From assembly GCF_900109525.1 (NCBI RefSeq), contig NZ_FOAN01000002.1:186001-250000 (forward strand): DNA of 64,000 nt, in the 5' to 3' direction. The notes below the pieces were generated by a model. It made no database searches. It had not been told where the DNA came from and saw nothing but the letters and a program-made list of their open reading frames with translations. The stretch is from Allobosea lupini. Lineage in GTDB: Bacteria > Pseudomonadota > Alphaproteobacteria > Rhizobiales > Beijerinckiaceae. Each line of letters starts with the position of its first letter. Positions within the stretch are counted from its first letter, which is position 1. The translations under genes were made by a program, and so were the position numbers. Shown here piece after piece: positions 1 through 9,989 of the stretch.

Positions 1-1230
1 GCCGCCGACGGGGATCGAGCCGCCGCTGCCGATCGAGACGACGCGGCCGCCCCACTCCTCGGCCAGCGCCTTGCGCGCCTTCTGCAGGACGGGTGAATCG
101 ACCGGCACGGCCAGCGCCGGCGAGCCGGAATGGCTGATGAACTCGGCAGTCACATCCTCCGGCAGGCGCTCACGCACGAACTGGTGGAAGGCCGCCGCGA
201 TCTTCTCCGGGTCCTGGTCGCCGACGAGGCGGAAGGAGACCTTGGCCGAGGCCTTGGCCGGAATGACGGTCTTCGAGCCCTCGCCGGTATAGCCGCCCCA
301 GATGCCGTTGACGTCGCAGGTCGGGCGCGACTGGATCTGCTCGATCAGCATGCGGCCCTTCTCGCCGATCGAGTGCTTCAGCCCGATCTGGCCGAGGAAT
401 TCCTTCTCGGTCAGGTTGAGATCGGCCCATTCGGCCTTCTGTGCATTGCTCGGCTCGTGCACGCCGTCATAGAAGCCGGGGATCGTGATCCGGCCGGTCT
501 CGTCATGGATTTCGGCGACGATCTTGGTCAGCACATGGATCGGGTTGGCGGCTGCACCGCCGAACAGGCCTGAATGAAGGTCGCGGTCGGCGGCGCTCAG
601 ACGCACCTCCTGATAGACCATGCCGCGCAGGGTCGAGGTGATCAGCGGCGTGACGCGGTCCCACATACCGGTGTCGCAGACCAGCGCGAAATCGGCCTTC
701 AGCTCGGCGGCATTGGCCTTGATGAAGCCCGGCAGGTTGACCGAGCCGGATTCCTCCTCGCCCTCGACCAGGATGGTGAGACCGATCGGCAGGTCGCCGG
801 TCTCGGCGAGCGTGGCCCGGATCGCCTCGATGAAGGTCATCACCTGCCCCTTGTCGTCGCAGGCGCCGCGCGCGAGGATCGCTTTGCGCCCCGGCTCGAT
901 CTCCTTGACGACCGGCTTGAACGGATCGTTGTCCCACAGCTCTAGCGGATCGACCGGCTGGACGTCGTAATGGCCGTAGAACAGCGCATGCGGCGCGCCG
1001 GGCTTGGGGCGATGCGCCAGCACGACCGGATGGCCGCCAGTCTCGCGCAGCTCGGCCTTGAAGCCGAGGCCTTCCAGATCAAGGCGCAGCCATTCTGCTG
1101 CCTGGCGCGTCTGCGCATTGAAGGCCGGATCGGTCCCGATCGAAGGGATTTCGAGCCAGGAGGACAAGCGCGCCAGCGACGCGTCGAGATCGGCATCGAG
1201 GCGGGAGAGAACGGCGGGAAGCTGGGACAT
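1..1230 (-). CDS. M20 family dipeptidase (3' end cut by the window edge)
   Basis: Zinc-dependent M20/ArgE/DapE-type peptidase, probably a cytoplasmic dipeptidase. 410 codons are visible, from the ATG at 1230 to the window edge, so the C-terminus is missing. Visible family motifs are GHYDVQP (first metal-binding His and Asp), GACDDKGQ (bridging Asp) and the EGEEESGS stretch carrying the catalytic Glu and the next metal ligand. A lid/dimerisation segment containing DLHSGLFGG follows, as in carnosinase-like M20 enzymes. No signal peptide is seen. The gene stands alone, about 100 bp downstream of the toxin-antitoxin pair that lies on the same strand. The family is certain; the substrate cannot be told from sequence. 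Confidence 0.9.
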   Translation of the reverse strand, partial: MSQLPAVLSRLDADLDASLARLSSWLEIPSIGTDPAFNAQTRQAAEWLRLDLEGLGFKAELRETGGHPVVLAHRPKPGAPHALFYGHYDVQPVDPLELWDNDPFKPVVKEIEPGRKAILARGACDDKGQVMTFIEAIRATLAETGDLPIGLTILVEGEEESGSVNLPGFIKANAAELKADFALVCDTGMWDRVTPLITSTLRGMVYQEVRLSAADRDLHSGLFGGAAANPIHVLTKIVAEIHDETGRITIPGFYDGVHEPSNAQKAEWADLNLTEKEFLGQIGLKHSIGEKGRMLIEQIQSRPTCDVNGIWGGYTGEGSKTVIPAKASAKVSFRLVGDQDPEKIAAAFHQFVRERLPEDVTAEFISHSGSPALAVPVDSPVLQKARKALAEEWGGRVVSIGSGGSIPVGG

Positions 1231-1329
1231 GGCGCTCACTGGAGGCTGATTCCGGTGGCGCCATCATGCCCAGTCGCGCGCCGGATGCCAGCCGTCCGTG
1301 CGCATGGCGGCGTGCATCGTGAAAGCGTC

Positions 1330-1626
1330 CTACGCCTCATCCATGTCATCAGGCCACATCCGGGCACCGTGCAGGACGCGAAGAATGCGGATCTTGTCGG
1401 CAGTCACCGCATAGACCGCGATATAGGGCGTGCGCGGAACAATCAGTTCGCGTGTGCCGGCGACCCTGCCCGGCCTGCCACTTTCTGGAAACCGAAGCAG
1501 CCGACGCGCCGCAGAGGCAATCCGTTCATCGACCTCCGCAGCTGCCTTCGGACTATCGGCTTCGATATAGCTGAAGATCTCGTCACGATCGGCCAGGGCG
1601 AATGGCCCCCAGACCAGCCTGCTCAC
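1330..1626 (-). CDS. RelE/ParE-family toxin
   Basis: 98-residue protein of the RelE/ParE fold. The N-terminal stretch RDEIFSYIEADSPKAA, the central LLRFPESGRPGRV and the C-terminal VYAVTADKIRILRVLHGAR are the typical ParE/RelE blocks. Its start overlaps the stop of the upstream antitoxin gene by 4 bases (1623-1626), the usual translational coupling of type II modules. RelE members cleave ribosome-bound mRNA and ParE members poison gyrase; the partner is RelB/DinJ-like, but the sequence alone does not decide the target. Confidence 0.88.
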   Translation of the reverse strand: MSRLVWGPFALADRDEIFSYIEADSPKAAAEVDERIASAARRLLRFPESGRPGRVAGTRELIVPRTPYIAVYAVTADKIRILRVLHGARMWPDDMDEA

Positions 1627-1928
1627 GCCTTGCCACCAGCTTTGCGATAGGCGGCCGCGCGCCGCTCTGCGAAGCGGGCTTCGGCCTCGGCGTCATCGAT
1701 GTCGGAGCGTTCATCCGCCAGGGCCTGCAGCACCTTCGCGCGGAACCAGGCATCATGTGCATCGCTGGTGCTGACGAGCTCGAGCGGCAATGCGCCCTCG
1801 TTCGCCGTGCGGGTCAGCAGAATGCGCACAGCATCCGAGACGGTGAGCCCCATCCCTTCAAGGACCGCCGTCGCGCGGTCCTTTACGTCGGCGTCGATAC
1901 GCGCCTGCACCAAGGCATTCGAGGCCAT
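1623..1928 (-). CDS. RelB/DinJ-family antitoxin
   Basis: 101 residues. The N-terminus (ALVQARIDADVKDRA, then GLTVSDAVRILLTRTA) is the ribbon-helix-helix DNA-binding domain of RelB/DinJ antitoxins. The acidic, alanine-rich C-terminus would wrap the toxin. It is the first gene of a two-gene operon with the ParE/RelE toxin. A good Shine-Dalgarno (GAAGGGAG) lies 8 bases before the ATG at 1928. It probably represses its own promoter; the 70 bases upstream hold GTAAT and ATTAC half-sites (1955-1959 and 1974-1978) that could be operator arms. Confidence 0.88.
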   Translation of the reverse strand: MASNALVQARIDADVKDRATAVLEGMGLTVSDAVRILLTRTANEGALPLELVSTSDAHDAWFRAKVLQALADERSDIDDAEAEARFAERRAAAYRKAGGKA

Positions 1929-1999
1929 GCGGAAACTCCCTTCAGGAGCAAAATGTAATGCACCTGAATGACAATTACCAGATGCGGCAACTGTGCGCG

Positions 2000-3535
2000 C
2001 TACCGCCGCCCGCCGGTGAGGCTCCCGAGCACGCCGCGCAAGATCGCGTTGCCGACCTGCCGGCCGATCGAGGTCGCGGCCGAGCGCGCCGCCGAGGTTA
2101 TGATCTTCTCGGCCATGCTCTGCGGCAGCGGCCCGCCGCGGCTGCCCGGGCCGGTCTTCGGGCGCTCCTTCGGGCCGCCGAGCCAGCCGCCGATCGTGTC
2201 GAGGATGCCGCCGCCACCGTCCGTGGAGGCCTCGACCGGCGAGCCCTCGGCATTCATCCCCTTGCGCTTCATCAACGCCTCATAGGCCGACTCCCGGTCG
2301 ACCATGGTGTCGTATTTGCCGGTGAAGCCGGAGTCGCGCATGCATTGCGCCCGTTCCTGCGGCGTGATCGGACCGACCTGCGCCATCGGCGGAGCGATCA
2401 GGCAGCGCTCGACCATGGTCGGCGAGCCCTTGCCTTCCAGCGTCGAAACCAGGGCCTCGCCGACAGCGAGCTGGGTAATCGCCTGCTCGGTGTTGATCTT
2501 CGGGTTCTGCCGGAAGGTCTCCGCGGCAGCCCGAACCGCCTTCTGGTCGCGCGGGGTGAAGGCGCGCAGCGCGTGCTGGACGCGGTTGCCGAGCTGGGCC
2601 AGCACAGTGTCGGGGATGTCGAGCGGGTTCTGGGTGACGAAGTAGACGCCGACGCCCTTGGAGCGGATCAGGCGCACGACCTGCTCGACCGCGGTCAGCA
2701 GTGCCTTGGGCGCGCCGTTGAACAGCAGATGCGCCTCGTCGAAGAAGAAGACGAGCTTGGGCTTGTCGAGGTCGCCGACCTCGGGCAGCTGCTCGAACAG
2801 TTCAGAGAGCAGCCAGAGCAGGAAGGTGGCGTAGAGCCTGGGATTGGCCATCAGCTTGTCGGCGGCCATGATGTTGACGATGCCGCGGCCGTCGCGATCG
2901 GTCTTCATCAGGTCGTTGATGTCGAGCGCCGGCTCGCCGAAGAACAGGTCGCCCTTCTGGTTCTCCAGCACGAGCAGAGCGCGCTGGATCGTGCCGACCG
3001 AGGCGGAGGTGACGTTGCCGTATTTGGTCGTCAGCTCCTGGGCGTTCTCTGCGATGAAGGCGAGGATCGCGCGCAGGTCCTTGAGGTCGAGCAGCAGCAG
3101 CTTCTGTTCGTCGGCGATCCGGAAGGCGATGTTGAGCACGCCCTCCTGCGTGTCGTTGAGGTCGAGCAGGCGCGCCAGCAAAAGCGGCCCCATCTCCGAG
3201 ATCGTTGCCCGGACCGGGTGGCCCTGCTCGCCGAACACGTCCCAGAACACGGTGGTGAACTGGTCGGGCTCGTATTTCAGCCCGAGCTCCTCGGCGCGCT
3301 TGACGAAGGGCGGCTTGGAATTGCCGGGCGCGGCGATGCCGGACAGGTCCCCCTTGATGTCCGCGGCGAAGACCGGCACCCCGTGCCTGGCAAAACCTTC
3401 CGCCAGAACCTGCAATGTCACGGTCTTGCCGGTGCCGGTAGCGCCGGTCACCAGCCCGTGGCGGTTGGCGAGCTTGAGCAGCAGCACCTCCGGCTTCTCG
3501 CTCTTGCCGATCAGGATCGTGCCGTCATCCGCCAT
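2000..3535 (-). CDS. HerA-like helicase / DUF853 ATPase
   Basis: 511-residue P-loop ATPase of the HerA/FtsK superfamily, DUF853 type. The Walker A motif GATGTGKT lies near residue 31 and the Walker B motif [12 protein letters not shown] near the middle. Conserved arginine-rich segments such as [20 protein letters not shown] follow. The C-terminus is a glycine- and basic-rich tail after a variable linker, usual for this family. Members are cytoplasmic and thought to act on DNA, but their physiological role is poorly known. Unlike phage-defence HerA proteins, no nuclease (NurA, SIR2, DUF4297) lies beside it, so I do not call it a defence system. Monocistronic. Confidence 0.88.
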   Translation of the reverse strand: MADDGTILIGKSEKPEVLLLKLANRHGLVTGATGTGKTVTLQVLAEGFARHGVPVFAADIKGDLSGIAAPGNSKPPFVKRAEELGLKYEPDQFTTVFWDVFGEQGHPVRATISEMGPLLLARLLDLNDTQEGVLNIAFRIADEQKLLLLDLKDLRAILAFIAENAQELTTKYGNVTSASVGTIQRALLVLENQKGDLFFGEPALDINDLMKTDRDGRGIVNIMAADKLMANPRLYATFLLWLLSELFEQLPEVGDLDKPKLVFFFDEAHLLFNGAPKALLTAVEQVVRLIRSKGVGVYFVTQNPLDIPDTVLAQLGNRVQHALRAFTPRDQKAVRAAAETFRQNPKINTEQAITQLAVGEALVSTLEGKGSPTMVERCLIAPPMAQVGPITPQERAQCMRDSGFTGKYDTMVDRESAYEALMKRKGMNAEGSPVEASTDGGGGILDTIGGWLGGPKERPKTGPGSRGGPLPQSMAEKIITSAARSAATSIGRQVGNAILRGVLGSLTGGRR

Positions 3536-3623
3536 GGTCGCGCCTGTTTCGTTGCCATAAGGTCGTAGACAGGGTGTAGCGAACCGAAACGTTGGGCGGA
3601 AGCGTGAAGATCGCTTCCATCCG

Positions 3624-3647
3624 AGATAGTTTATGTGTAAACTATCT
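3624..3647. promoter_or_regulatory. AT-rich perfect palindrome, candidate operator
   Basis: Arms AGATAGTTTA and TAAACTATCT are perfect reverse complements (10 bases each) around a 4-base TGTG spacer. The site lies in the 150-base divergent gap between the HerA-like ATPase and the small glycine-rich protein, 39 bases before the latter's ATG. It is conspicuously AT-rich in a GC-rich region, as expected for a promoter-proximal operator. No T-run follows, so it is not a terminator. The binding factor is unknown. Confidence 0.5.
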
Positions 3648-3685
3648 TGAGAGCACCAGCAAGCTCGTCATAAGAGGACCGCACG

Positions 3686-4072
3686 ATGGAAGAACTGATC
3701 TCCCGCATCATGGCCGCTTCCGGCCTCGACGAGACGCTGGCGAAGAAGGCGATCGGCATCATCCTCGCGTTCCTGCAGAAGGAAGGTCCCGCGGCCGAGA
3801 TCGGCCAGCTGATGGCGGCGCTGCCGGGTGCGCAGGAGCTGGCCGAGGCCGAAGGCGGCGCCAAGGGCGGCCTGATGGGCGCGATCGGCGGCCTGATGGG
3901 TGGTGGCGGCGGCGTGATGGCGCTCGGCGGCCAGCTGATGGGGGCCGGCCTGTCGATGGGCCAGATCCAGAGTGTCTCGAAGGAGATGTTCGCGGTCGGT
4001 CGCGAGAAGGCAGGCGAGGACACCATGGGCGCGATCGTCGGCGCGATCCCGGGCCTCGGCCAGTTCGTCTGA
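3686..4072 (+). CDS. Small glycine-rich protein of unknown function (DUF2267/DUF2780-like)
   Basis: 128 residues in three parts. The first 50 residues are helical (LAKKAIGIILAFLQKEG, then QLMAALPGAQEL), the middle 35 are Gly/Met-rich (GLMGAIGGLMGGGGG), and the helical C-terminus ends in AIPGLGQFV. The two repeats of a helix followed by an 'LPG' or 'IPGL' turn resemble small alphaproteobacterial DUF2267 or DUF2780 proteins; I am not certain of the family. No signal peptide is seen. The gene is monocistronic, has an AT-rich palindrome upstream (3624-3647) and a rho-independent terminator downstream (4101-4130). Function unknown. Confidence 0.75.
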   Translation: MEELISRIMAASGLDETLAKKAIGIILAFLQKEGPAAEIGQLMAALPGAQELAEAEGGAKGGLMGAIGGLMGGGGGVMALGGQLMGAGLSMGQIQSVSKEMFAVGREKAGEDTMGAIVGAIPGLGQFV

Positions 4073-4100
4073 GCCGACCCAACCCTCACGAATTTCCGGA

Positions 4101-4130
4101 ACGCCGCCCTACCGGGTGGCGTTTTCGTTT
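4101..4130 (+). terminator. Rho-independent terminator
   Basis: A 9-base-pair stem (ACGCCGCCC against GGGTGGCGT, with one G-T wobble) around a TACC loop is followed by a T-rich tail (TTTTCGTTT). It lies 29 bases after the stop of the small glycine-rich gene and reads in the same direction. The remaining gap to the mutase operon (4131-4318) holds no feature I can name. Confidence 0.75.
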
Positions 4131-4318
4131 GCGGGCATAGGAGTTCGCTGTCGCGGGGTTGCGCATTTCGGCACGGCTTTCCGACCAAGGGGGCATTTGC
4201 GTTCGCGCCGAGCCATGGCAATCAGGACTTCGCGGTTGCACAATGGGCCGCCAACTGGCGTGTGGTCCACCGCCTGACGGGAATGGCGGGAGGAACGCGT
4301 GCAAGGAGTTCGCTGCTG

Positions 4319-6244
4319 ATGACCTCGACAGTCCTCGCCGATCTACCCTTCATGGACGCATTCGCCACCCCGGGCGAAGCGCAGTGGCGCGCCGCTGTCG
4401 ACAAGGTACTGAAGGGCGCCGATTTCGAGAAGAAGCTGGTCGGGCGAACGGCGGACGGTGTCCGGATCGAACCGCTTTACGAAGCCGCGGCAGAGGGAGG
4501 CGCACGTCCCTTACGCGCCGAGGCTGGGCGCTGGCGCGTCGCGGCCCGCATCGATCACCCTGATACGGCTGAGGCAGCAAGGCTCGCCCTCGCCGAGCTG
4601 GAAGGCGGCGCCGATTCCCTCAGCCTGAGTTTCGCCGGTGCCCCCCCGGCGCGCGGCTTCGGGCTCAACGCGACCTCTGTAGATGCTCTCGACGCCACCC
4701 TCGACGGTGTCATGCTCGATCTCGTCCGCTTGCGCCTCGACCCGGCTCCCGGTGGCCGCAAGCATGCGTTGCTGCTGGCTGATCTTGTCGACAAGCGTGG
4801 CCACGCACCCTCCTCGCTCCAGATCGATTTCGGCATGGAGCCGATCGGCGTGCTCGCCAGCTCCGGTGCACTCGCGGTGCCATTGTCCGAGCTCGGCAAG
4901 CGCATCACGGAGACGATCGGCAATCTGAAGGCGCGCGGTTTCACCGGCCCCTTCCTCACCGCCGATGGCCGCACCTGGCACGAGGCCGGCGCGACCGAAG
5001 CGCAGGAACTCGGCGCCGTCCTGGCGACAGCCGTGACCTATCTGCGCCTGCTGGAAGCGCAGGGCATCCCGCTCGCCGAGGCGCGCGACGCCATCTCCTT
5101 CACCCTTGTTGCTGATGCCGACGAGTTCGTCACAGTCGCCAAGCTGCGGGCCGCGCGCCTGCTCTGGGACCGGGTGCAGCGCGCCTGCGGACTTGAACCC
5201 AAACCCGTCTTCATTCATGCCGAGACGGCCTGGCGCTCGCTGACCCGGCGCGATCCATGGGTGAATCTGCTGCGTGGCACGATCGCCGCCTTCTCGGCGG
5301 GCGTCGGCGGCGCCGATTCGATCGGCGTCCAGCCCTTCACCGCCGCGCTCGGCCTGCCCGACGGTTTCGCCCGCCGCATCGCCCGCAACACCCAGCTGAT
5401 CCTGCTCGAAGAGGCCAATCTCTGGCGCGTCGCCGATCCGGCGGCCGGAGCCGGTGGCTTCGAGGCGTTGACGCAGGCGCTGTGCGAGCAGGGCTGGCGC
5501 AAGTTCCAGGACCTTGAAGCGGAAAGCTCCGGTGACCTCACCGGCATCGTCGGCGCACTCGCCAACGGCCATATCCAGAAAGGGCTGGCGCGCGAGCGCG
5601 ACGCCCGGGCCAAGGCGATTGCGACCCGGCGCGAGCCGATCACCGGCACGAGCGAGTTCCCGAACCTGTCGGAAGCCCCGGTCGCGGTACTGGCGCCGCC
5701 GCCGGCTGCCGCCCCCAGCAAAGACGCGAGCGGTGATGCGATCATCGTCGAGGCCCTGCCGAGCATCCGGCTGGCCGAGCCGTTCGAGGCGCTGCGCGCC
5801 AGCGCCGACATCGCCGAAGCCGCCGGCGAGCGGCCGAAGACGTTCCTCGCGACGCTGGGCCCGATCGCAGGGTTCACCGCCCGCGCCGGCTTCGCCCGCA
5901 ACCTGTTCGAGGCTGGCGGCATCGCAGCGCCTTCCGGCGACGGCTTCGCCAAGACCGGCACGACCAATCTCGACGCACTCGTTGCGGCCTTTCGTGCGTC
6001 GGGGGCGAAGCTCGCCTGCCTGTGCGGTTCCGATGAGGCCTATGTCGCCGAGGCTATCCCCGCCGCCATGGCACTGACGGCTGCAGGCGCCACGGTCTGG
6101 CTTGCCGGCCGCCCGGGTGAGCAGGAAACGGCGCTGCGCGAGGCCGGGGTGACGAACTTCATCTTCGCCGGCTGCGACGCCATCGCCGTGCTGCAGGATG
6201 CGCTGGCGATCGCCATATCGCCAGTCAGCACGAGCAAGGGATAG
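4319..6244 (+). CDS. mutA: Methylmalonyl-CoA mutase small (beta) subunit
   Basis: 641-residue small subunit of the heterodimeric adenosylcobalamin-dependent mutase that interconverts methylmalonyl-CoA and succinyl-CoA. It has the mutase TIM-barrel sequence (for example [36 protein letters not shown] read in segments) and the remnant of a C-terminal domain. It lacks the cobalamin motif DxHxxG, as expected for the structural subunit. I chose the ATG at 4319 because AAGGAG lies 10 bases before it; an in-frame GTG at 4262 would add 19 unlikely residues. First gene of the operon mutA-thiD-mutB. It completes propionyl-CoA assimilation together with the large subunit and with MeaB at 23119-24093. 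Confidence 0.92.
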   Translation: MTSTVLADLPFMDAFATPGEAQWRAAVDKVLKGADFEKKLVGRTADGVRIEPLYEAAAEGGARPLRAEAGRWRVAARIDHPDTAEAARLALAELEGGADSLSLSFAGAPPARGFGLNATSVDALDATLDGVMLDLVRLRLDPAPGGRKHALLLADLVDKRGHAPSSLQIDFGMEPIGVLASSGALAVPLSELGKRITETIGNLKARGFTGPFLTADGRTWHEAGATEAQELGAVLATAVTYLRLLEAQGIPLAEARDAISFTLVADADEFVTVAKLRAARLLWDRVQRACGLEPKPVFIHAETAWRSLTRRDPWVNLLRGTIAAFSAGVGGADSIGVQPFTAALGLPDGFARRIARNTQLILLEEANLWRVADPAAGAGGFEALTQALCEQGWRKFQDLEAESSGDLTGIVGALANGHIQKGLARERDARAKAIATRREPITGTSEFPNLSEAPVAVLAPPPAAAPSKDASGDAIIVEALPSIRLAEPFEALRASADIAEAAGERPKTFLATLGPIAGFTARAGFARNLFEAGGIAAPSGDGFAKTGTTNLDALVAAFRASGAKLACLCGSDEAYVAEAIPAAMALTAAGATVWLAGRPGEQETALREAGVTNFIFAGCDAIAVLQDALAIAISPVSTSKG

Positions 6245-6246
6245 GC

Positions 6247-7068
6247 ATGCCGATCGCCCTCACCATCGCCGGCTCCGACTCCAGCGGCGGCGCCGGCATC
6301 CAGGCCGACCTCAAGACCTTCGCCGCGCACCAGGTCTATGGCGCCAGCGTCATCGTCGCGCTGACCGCGCAGAACACCACCGCGGTCACTGCGATCCATC
6401 CGGTGCCGGCCGATTTCGTCGCCGCGCAGCTAGACGCCGTCTTCGACGACCTTTCGGTCGATGCGGTCAAGATCGGCATGCTCGCCACTGCCGAACTGAT
6501 CGAGACGGTCGCCGATGGACTGGAGCGCCATAACGCGAAGAACATCGTGCTCGACCCGGTGATGATCGCAGCCTCCGGCGGACGCCTGCTGCGCGAAGAC
6601 GCGATCGAGGCGCTGAAGCGCCGCCTGCTGCCGCTCTGCACGATCGTCACGCCGAACCTGCCCGAGGCGGCGGCACTGCTCGGTACTGCCACGGCTGAGA
6701 CTGAGAATGCCGCGGCTGAGCAGGCCGAGGCACTGCTGGCGCTCGGCCCGGCCAATGTGCTGGTCAAGGGCGGCCACGGAAGCGGAGACGACAGCGTCGA
6801 CATCCTGATCGGCAAGGATGGCAGGCGCGAGCGCCTGGTTGCGCCGCGCATCGCCACAAAGAACACGCATGGCACCGGCTGCACGCTGTCGTCGGCGATC
6901 GCAGCCGGCCTCGCCCATGGCATCGCCCTCAACGAGGCGGTGGCGCTGGCGAAACGCTACATCTCGGCCGCGATCGCGGCCTCGGACGCGGTCAAGGTTG
7001 GCCGCGGCCACGGACCGGTGCATCATTTCCACCATTGGTGGGACAGACCAGACGGGAGCAAGCCATGA
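6247..7068 (+). CDS. thiD: Hydroxymethylpyrimidine / phosphomethylpyrimidine kinase
   Basis: 273-residue ribokinase-fold kinase that phosphorylates HMP and then HMP-phosphate in thiamine pyrimidine biosynthesis. The N-terminal [17 protein letters not shown], the VKIGML segment, VLDPVM and the anion-hole/catalytic motif [16 protein letters not shown] are all canonical. It starts 2 bases after the mutA stop, with AAGGGA provided by the mutA end, and its stop overlaps the mutB start (ATGA at 7065-7068). It is therefore translationally coupled inside the methylmalonyl-CoA mutase operon. No other thiamine gene and no TPP riboswitch is visible here. Confidence 0.95.
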   Translation: MPIALTIAGSDSSGGAGIQADLKTFAAHQVYGASVIVALTAQNTTAVTAIHPVPADFVAAQLDAVFDDLSVDAVKIGMLATAELIETVADGLERHNAKNIVLDPVMIAASGGRLLREDAIEALKRRLLPLCTIVTPNLPEAAALLGTATAETENAAAEQAEALLALGPANVLVKGGHGSGDDSVDILIGKDGRRERLVAPRIATKNTHGTGCTLSSAIAAGLAHGIALNEAVALAKRYISAAIAASDAVKVGRGHGPVHHFHHWWDRPDGSKP

Positions 7069-9230
7069 CCGCGATCCCGGATTTCACGAAGCTCGCCTTC
7101 GCCGACGGTGCGGCCGGCGCGACCGCCCCCCAGGCCGCAGGCGAGCTCTGGCAAACCCCGGAAGACATTCCGGTCAAGCCGCTCTACACCGCCGCCGACC
7201 GCGACGGCCTGCCCTTTGTCAACACGCTGCCGGGCATCGCGCCCTATCTGCGCGGTCCCTACCCGACCATGTACGTCAACCAGCCCTGGACGATCCGGCA
7301 ATATGCCGGCTTCTCCACGGCCGAGGATTCGAATGCCTTCTATCGGCGAAATCTAGCCGCCGGCCAGAAGGGCCTTTCGGTCGCTTTCGATCTCGCGACC
7401 CATCGCGGCTATGACAGCGACCATCCGCGCGTCGGCGGCGATGTCGGCATGGCCGGCGTCGCGATCGACTCTATCTACGACATGCGCACGCTGTTCTCCG
7501 GCATTCCGCTCGACCAGATGAGCGTGTCGATGACGATGAACGGCGCGGTGCTGCCAGTGCTGGCGCTCTACATCGTCGCGGCGGAAGAACAGGGCGTGCC
7601 GGCGGCCAAGCTTTCGGGGACCATCCAGAACGACATCCTCAAGGAGTTCATGGTCCGCAACACCTATATCTACCCGCCCTCGCCCTCGATGCGGATCATC
7701 GGCGACATCTTCGCCTACACCTCGGCCAACATGCCGAAGTTCAACTCGATCTCGATCTCCGGCTACCACATGCAGGAGGCCGGAGCGACGCAGGACCTCG
7801 AGCTCGGTTACACCCTCGCCGACGGGGTCGAATATATCCGCGCCGGGCAACGGGCAGGGTTAGGCGTCGACGTCTTCGCGCCGCGGCTCTCCTTCTTCTG
7901 GGCCATCGGCATGAACTTCTTCATGGAGGTGGCGAAGCTGCGTGCCGCCAGGCTGATCTGGGCCAAGCTGGTCAAGGATTTCGGGGCGCAGAACGAGAAG
8001 TCGCTGCCCTTGCGCACCCATTGCCAGACCTCGGGCTGGTCGCTGACCGCGCAGGACGTGTTCAACAATGTGCCGCGCACGATGATCGAGGCGATGGCGG
8101 CGACGCAGGGCCATACCCAGTCGCTGCACACCAACGCGCTCGACGAGGCCCTGGCGCTGCCGACCGACTTCTCCGCCCGGATCGCCCGCAACACCCAGAT
8201 CGTGCTGCAGCAGGAGAGCGGCACCAACCGGATCATCGATCCCTGGGGCGGCTCCTATTATGTCGAGCGATTGACCGCCGAGCTCGCCGCCAAGGCCTGG
8301 GGCCATATCCAGGAGGTCGAGAAGCTGGGGGGCATGGCCAAGGCGATCGAGGCCGGCATCCCCAAGCTCAGGATCGAAGAGGCCGCCGCCAAGACGCAGG
8401 CGCGCATCGACGGCCGCCAGCAATCGATCATCGGCGTCAATATCTTCAAGCCCGAGAACGAGGCGGCGATCGACGTCCTCAAGGTCGACAATGCCTCGGT
8501 CCGCGCCCAGCAGCTCGACAAGCTCCGGCGGCTCAAGGCGGAGCGCAACGAGGCGGAGACGCAAGCCGCCCTCACCGCCCTCACCAATGGCGCGCAGGGC
8601 GACGGCAACCTCCTCGACCTCGCCGTCAAGGCGGCACGGGCCAAGGCCACAGTGGGAGAAATCTCGCTGGCGATGGAGAAGGTCTTCGGGCGCCATCGCG
8701 CCGAGATCAAGGCAATCTCGGGCGTCTACAAGCGGGAGGTCGGCGAGATGAACCCTGCCGTGACGCGCGTGCAGCTAATGTGCGAGGCCTTCGAGGAAGC
8801 GGACGGGCGCCGCCCGCGCATCCTCGTCGCCAAGATGGGCCAGGACGGGCACGATCGCGGCCAGAAGGTGATCGCCTCGGCCTTCGCCGATCTCGGCTTC
8901 GACGTCGATATCGGCCCGCTCTTCGCCACTCCGGAGGAGGCGGCACGTCAGGCAGTCGATAACGACGTCCACATCGTCGGCGTATCCTCGCTGGCAGCCG
9001 GGCATCTGACTCTGGTGCCCGAACTCAAGGCTGCCCTCGCCAAGGCCGGCCGGCCCGATATCATGATCGTCGTCGGCGGCGTGATCCCGCCGCAGGATTT
9101 CGACGCCCTGATCGCGGCCGGCGCCAGCGCGATCTTCCCGCCGGGCACTGTCATCGCCGATGCGGCCGAGAAGCTGCTGGAAGAGCTCAACCAGCGCCTC
9201 GGCTACACGCAGAAGAGCGCGGCGGAGTGA
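7065..9230 (+). CDS. mutB: Methylmalonyl-CoA mutase large (alpha) subunit
   Basis: 721-residue catalytic subunit, close to the usual 710-740. The N-terminal two thirds form the CoA-binding TIM barrel (for example [18 protein letters not shown] and [16 protein letters not shown]). The C-terminal 130 residues are the B12-binding domain, with the base-off motif QDGHDRG (the His that replaces dimethylbenzimidazole), then [10 protein letters not shown] and [11 protein letters not shown]. The start at 7065 overlaps the thiD stop by 4 bases; an upstream in-frame codon at 7035 lies inside thiD and is not needed. It acts in propionyl-CoA or ethylmalonyl-CoA pathway carbon flow, with MeaB as the chaperone GTPase. 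Confidence 0.97.
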   Translation: MTAIPDFTKLAFADGAAGATAPQAAGELWQTPEDIPVKPLYTAADRDGLPFVNTLPGIAPYLRGPYPTMYVNQPWTIRQYAGFSTAEDSNAFYRRNLAAGQKGLSVAFDLATHRGYDSDHPRVGGDVGMAGVAIDSIYDMRTLFSGIPLDQMSVSMTMNGAVLPVLALYIVAAEEQGVPAAKLSGTIQNDILKEFMVRNTYIYPPSPSMRIIGDIFAYTSANMPKFNSISISGYHMQEAGATQDLELGYTLADGVEYIRAGQRAGLGVDVFAPRLSFFWAIGMNFFMEVAKLRAARLIWAKLVKDFGAQNEKSLPLRTHCQTSGWSLTAQDVFNNVPRTMIEAMAATQGHTQSLHTNALDEALALPTDFSARIARNTQIVLQQESGTNRIIDPWGGSYYVERLTAELAAKAWGHIQEVEKLGGMAKAIEAGIPKLRIEEAAAKTQARIDGRQQSIIGVNIFKPENEAAIDVLKVDNASVRAQQLDKLRRLKAERNEAETQAALTALTNGAQGDGNLLDLAVKAARAKATVGEISLAMEKVFGRHRAEIKAISGVYKREVGEMNPAVTRVQLMCEAFEEADGRRPRILVAKMGQDGHDRGQKVIASAFADLGFDVDIGPLFATPEEAARQAVDNDVHIVGVSSLAAGHLTLVPELKAALAKAGRPDIMIVVGGVIPPQDFDALIAAGASAIFPPGTVIADAAEKLLEELNQRLGYTQKSAAE

Positions 9231-9258
9231 CGCGCCGCGCTCCGCTGGGTTTCAAAGG

Positions 9259-9513
9259 TCACCAGCCACCGCGCCAGCGGTAATAGTGGCGCGGCGGGGG
9301 CGGCGGGCCGTAGAAGCGCGGGCCCTCGTAATAGCGCCGCCAGCGCGGCACGCCCCAGTAGCCATAGGCCGGCGGCGCACGCCAGCCATAGCCGGGGCCG
9401 TCATAATAGGCCTGCTGGATCAGGACGCCGGCCTCGGCCCTGCTGGGCGATGCCGCGCTGATCCCGAGCGCGGCGGCAGCGATGAGGCCGGCAGAAGCGA
9501 GAGTGCGAAACAT
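9259..9513 (-). CDS. Small secreted Tyr/Pro/Arg-rich protein
   Basis: 84 residues. A signal peptide (MFRTLASAGLIAAAALG, cleavage probably after the AEA near residue 28) is followed by a mature region dominated by Tyr, Pro, Gly, Trp and Arg (GYGWRAPPAYGYWGVPRW, HYYRWRGGW). Such short proteins are common and uncharacterised in Rhizobiales and are probably periplasmic or envelope-associated. I chose the ATG at 9513 because AAGGAGA precedes it at good spacing and it gives a clean signal peptide. It is convergent with mutB. Confidence 0.7.
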   Translation of the reverse strand: MFRTLASAGLIAAAALGISAASPSRAEAGVLIQQAYYDGPGYGWRAPPAYGYWGVPRWRRYYEGPRFYGPPPPPRHYYRWRGGW

Positions 9514-9692
9514 CGTGATGTCTCCTTGTGCCCGAGCGGAAAGGCTTCCCGCTCTGGCAGGCACTATCGTGCTCTCGGGCTGAACCGGCTTTGAGCGGGA
9601 CGTTCAGCGGGCGTTTAGCTCAGCGGTTCCGCGAATGACCGAAACCATTTAAACTTGGGAGCGAGCGAGCAACCGGTATCGGCAGCAACGCG

Positions 9693-9989
9693 ATGATGAG
9701 TCAGGACGAGATCAAACGGCGAATTCTGGCGATGCAGTCGGAACTGCAGGCGCGCGGTGTCAGCCATATCGCGCTCTTCGGCTCGCGCGCCCGAGGCGAT
9801 GCCAGGCCCGACAGCGATGTCGACCTGATGATCGATGTCGATGATCCCCGTTTTTCGATCATCGATCTCGTGGGTGTCGAACAGGATTTGTCGGAGCATA
9901 TCGGCCTGCCAGTCCAGATCACATTACGACGAAGCTTGTCGGAACGACTGGCAAGGGCGACGCGCGATGAGCGGATAGAGCTGTTCTAG
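9693..9989 (+). CDS. MNT-type nucleotidyltransferase antitoxin (MntA-like)
   Basis: 98-residue minimal nucleotidyltransferase. The signature GSRARGDARPDSDVD fits the GSx10DxD active site, preceded by the hydrophobic strand HIALF. In the described MntA/HepT modules this protein neutralises the HEPN toxin by transferring AMP groups to a tyrosine in it. The stop overlaps the start of the HEPN gene by one base (9989), so the two are coupled. Two adjacent ATG codons (9693 and 9696) are possible starts; no strong Shine-Dalgarno is visible. Confidence 0.85.
   Translation: MMSQDEIKRRILAMQSELQARGVSHIALFGSRARGDARPDSDVDLMIDVDDPRFSIIDLVGVEQDLSEHIGLPVQITLRRSLSERLARATRDERIELF

Noticed and set aside
2000..3535. 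HerA-like ATPase as part of a phage-defence system
   Set aside because: Defence HerA proteins come with NurA, SIR2 or other nuclease partners. None is adjacent, and the sequence fits the housekeeping-type DUF853 family.
1958..3568. Long plus-strand frame opposite the HerA-like ATPase, and similar long antisense frames elsewhere (for example 39971-41692 and 54269-56620)
   Set aside because: These mirror real genes with clear domains on the other strand; their composition (Arg, Gln, Asp, Gly rich, no motif) is typical of GC-rich antisense frames.
6247..7068. TPP riboswitch for thiD
   Set aside because: No THI-box-like sequence (CUGAGA...ACCUGA) is found before the operon or thiD.
9605..9640. 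tRNA-like 5' segment (GGGCGTTTAGCTCAGCGGT)
   Set aside because: The D-arm-like stretch is not followed by an anticodon stem, a T-arm (GGTTCGAATCC-like) or a matching acceptor end, so it is chance similarity.
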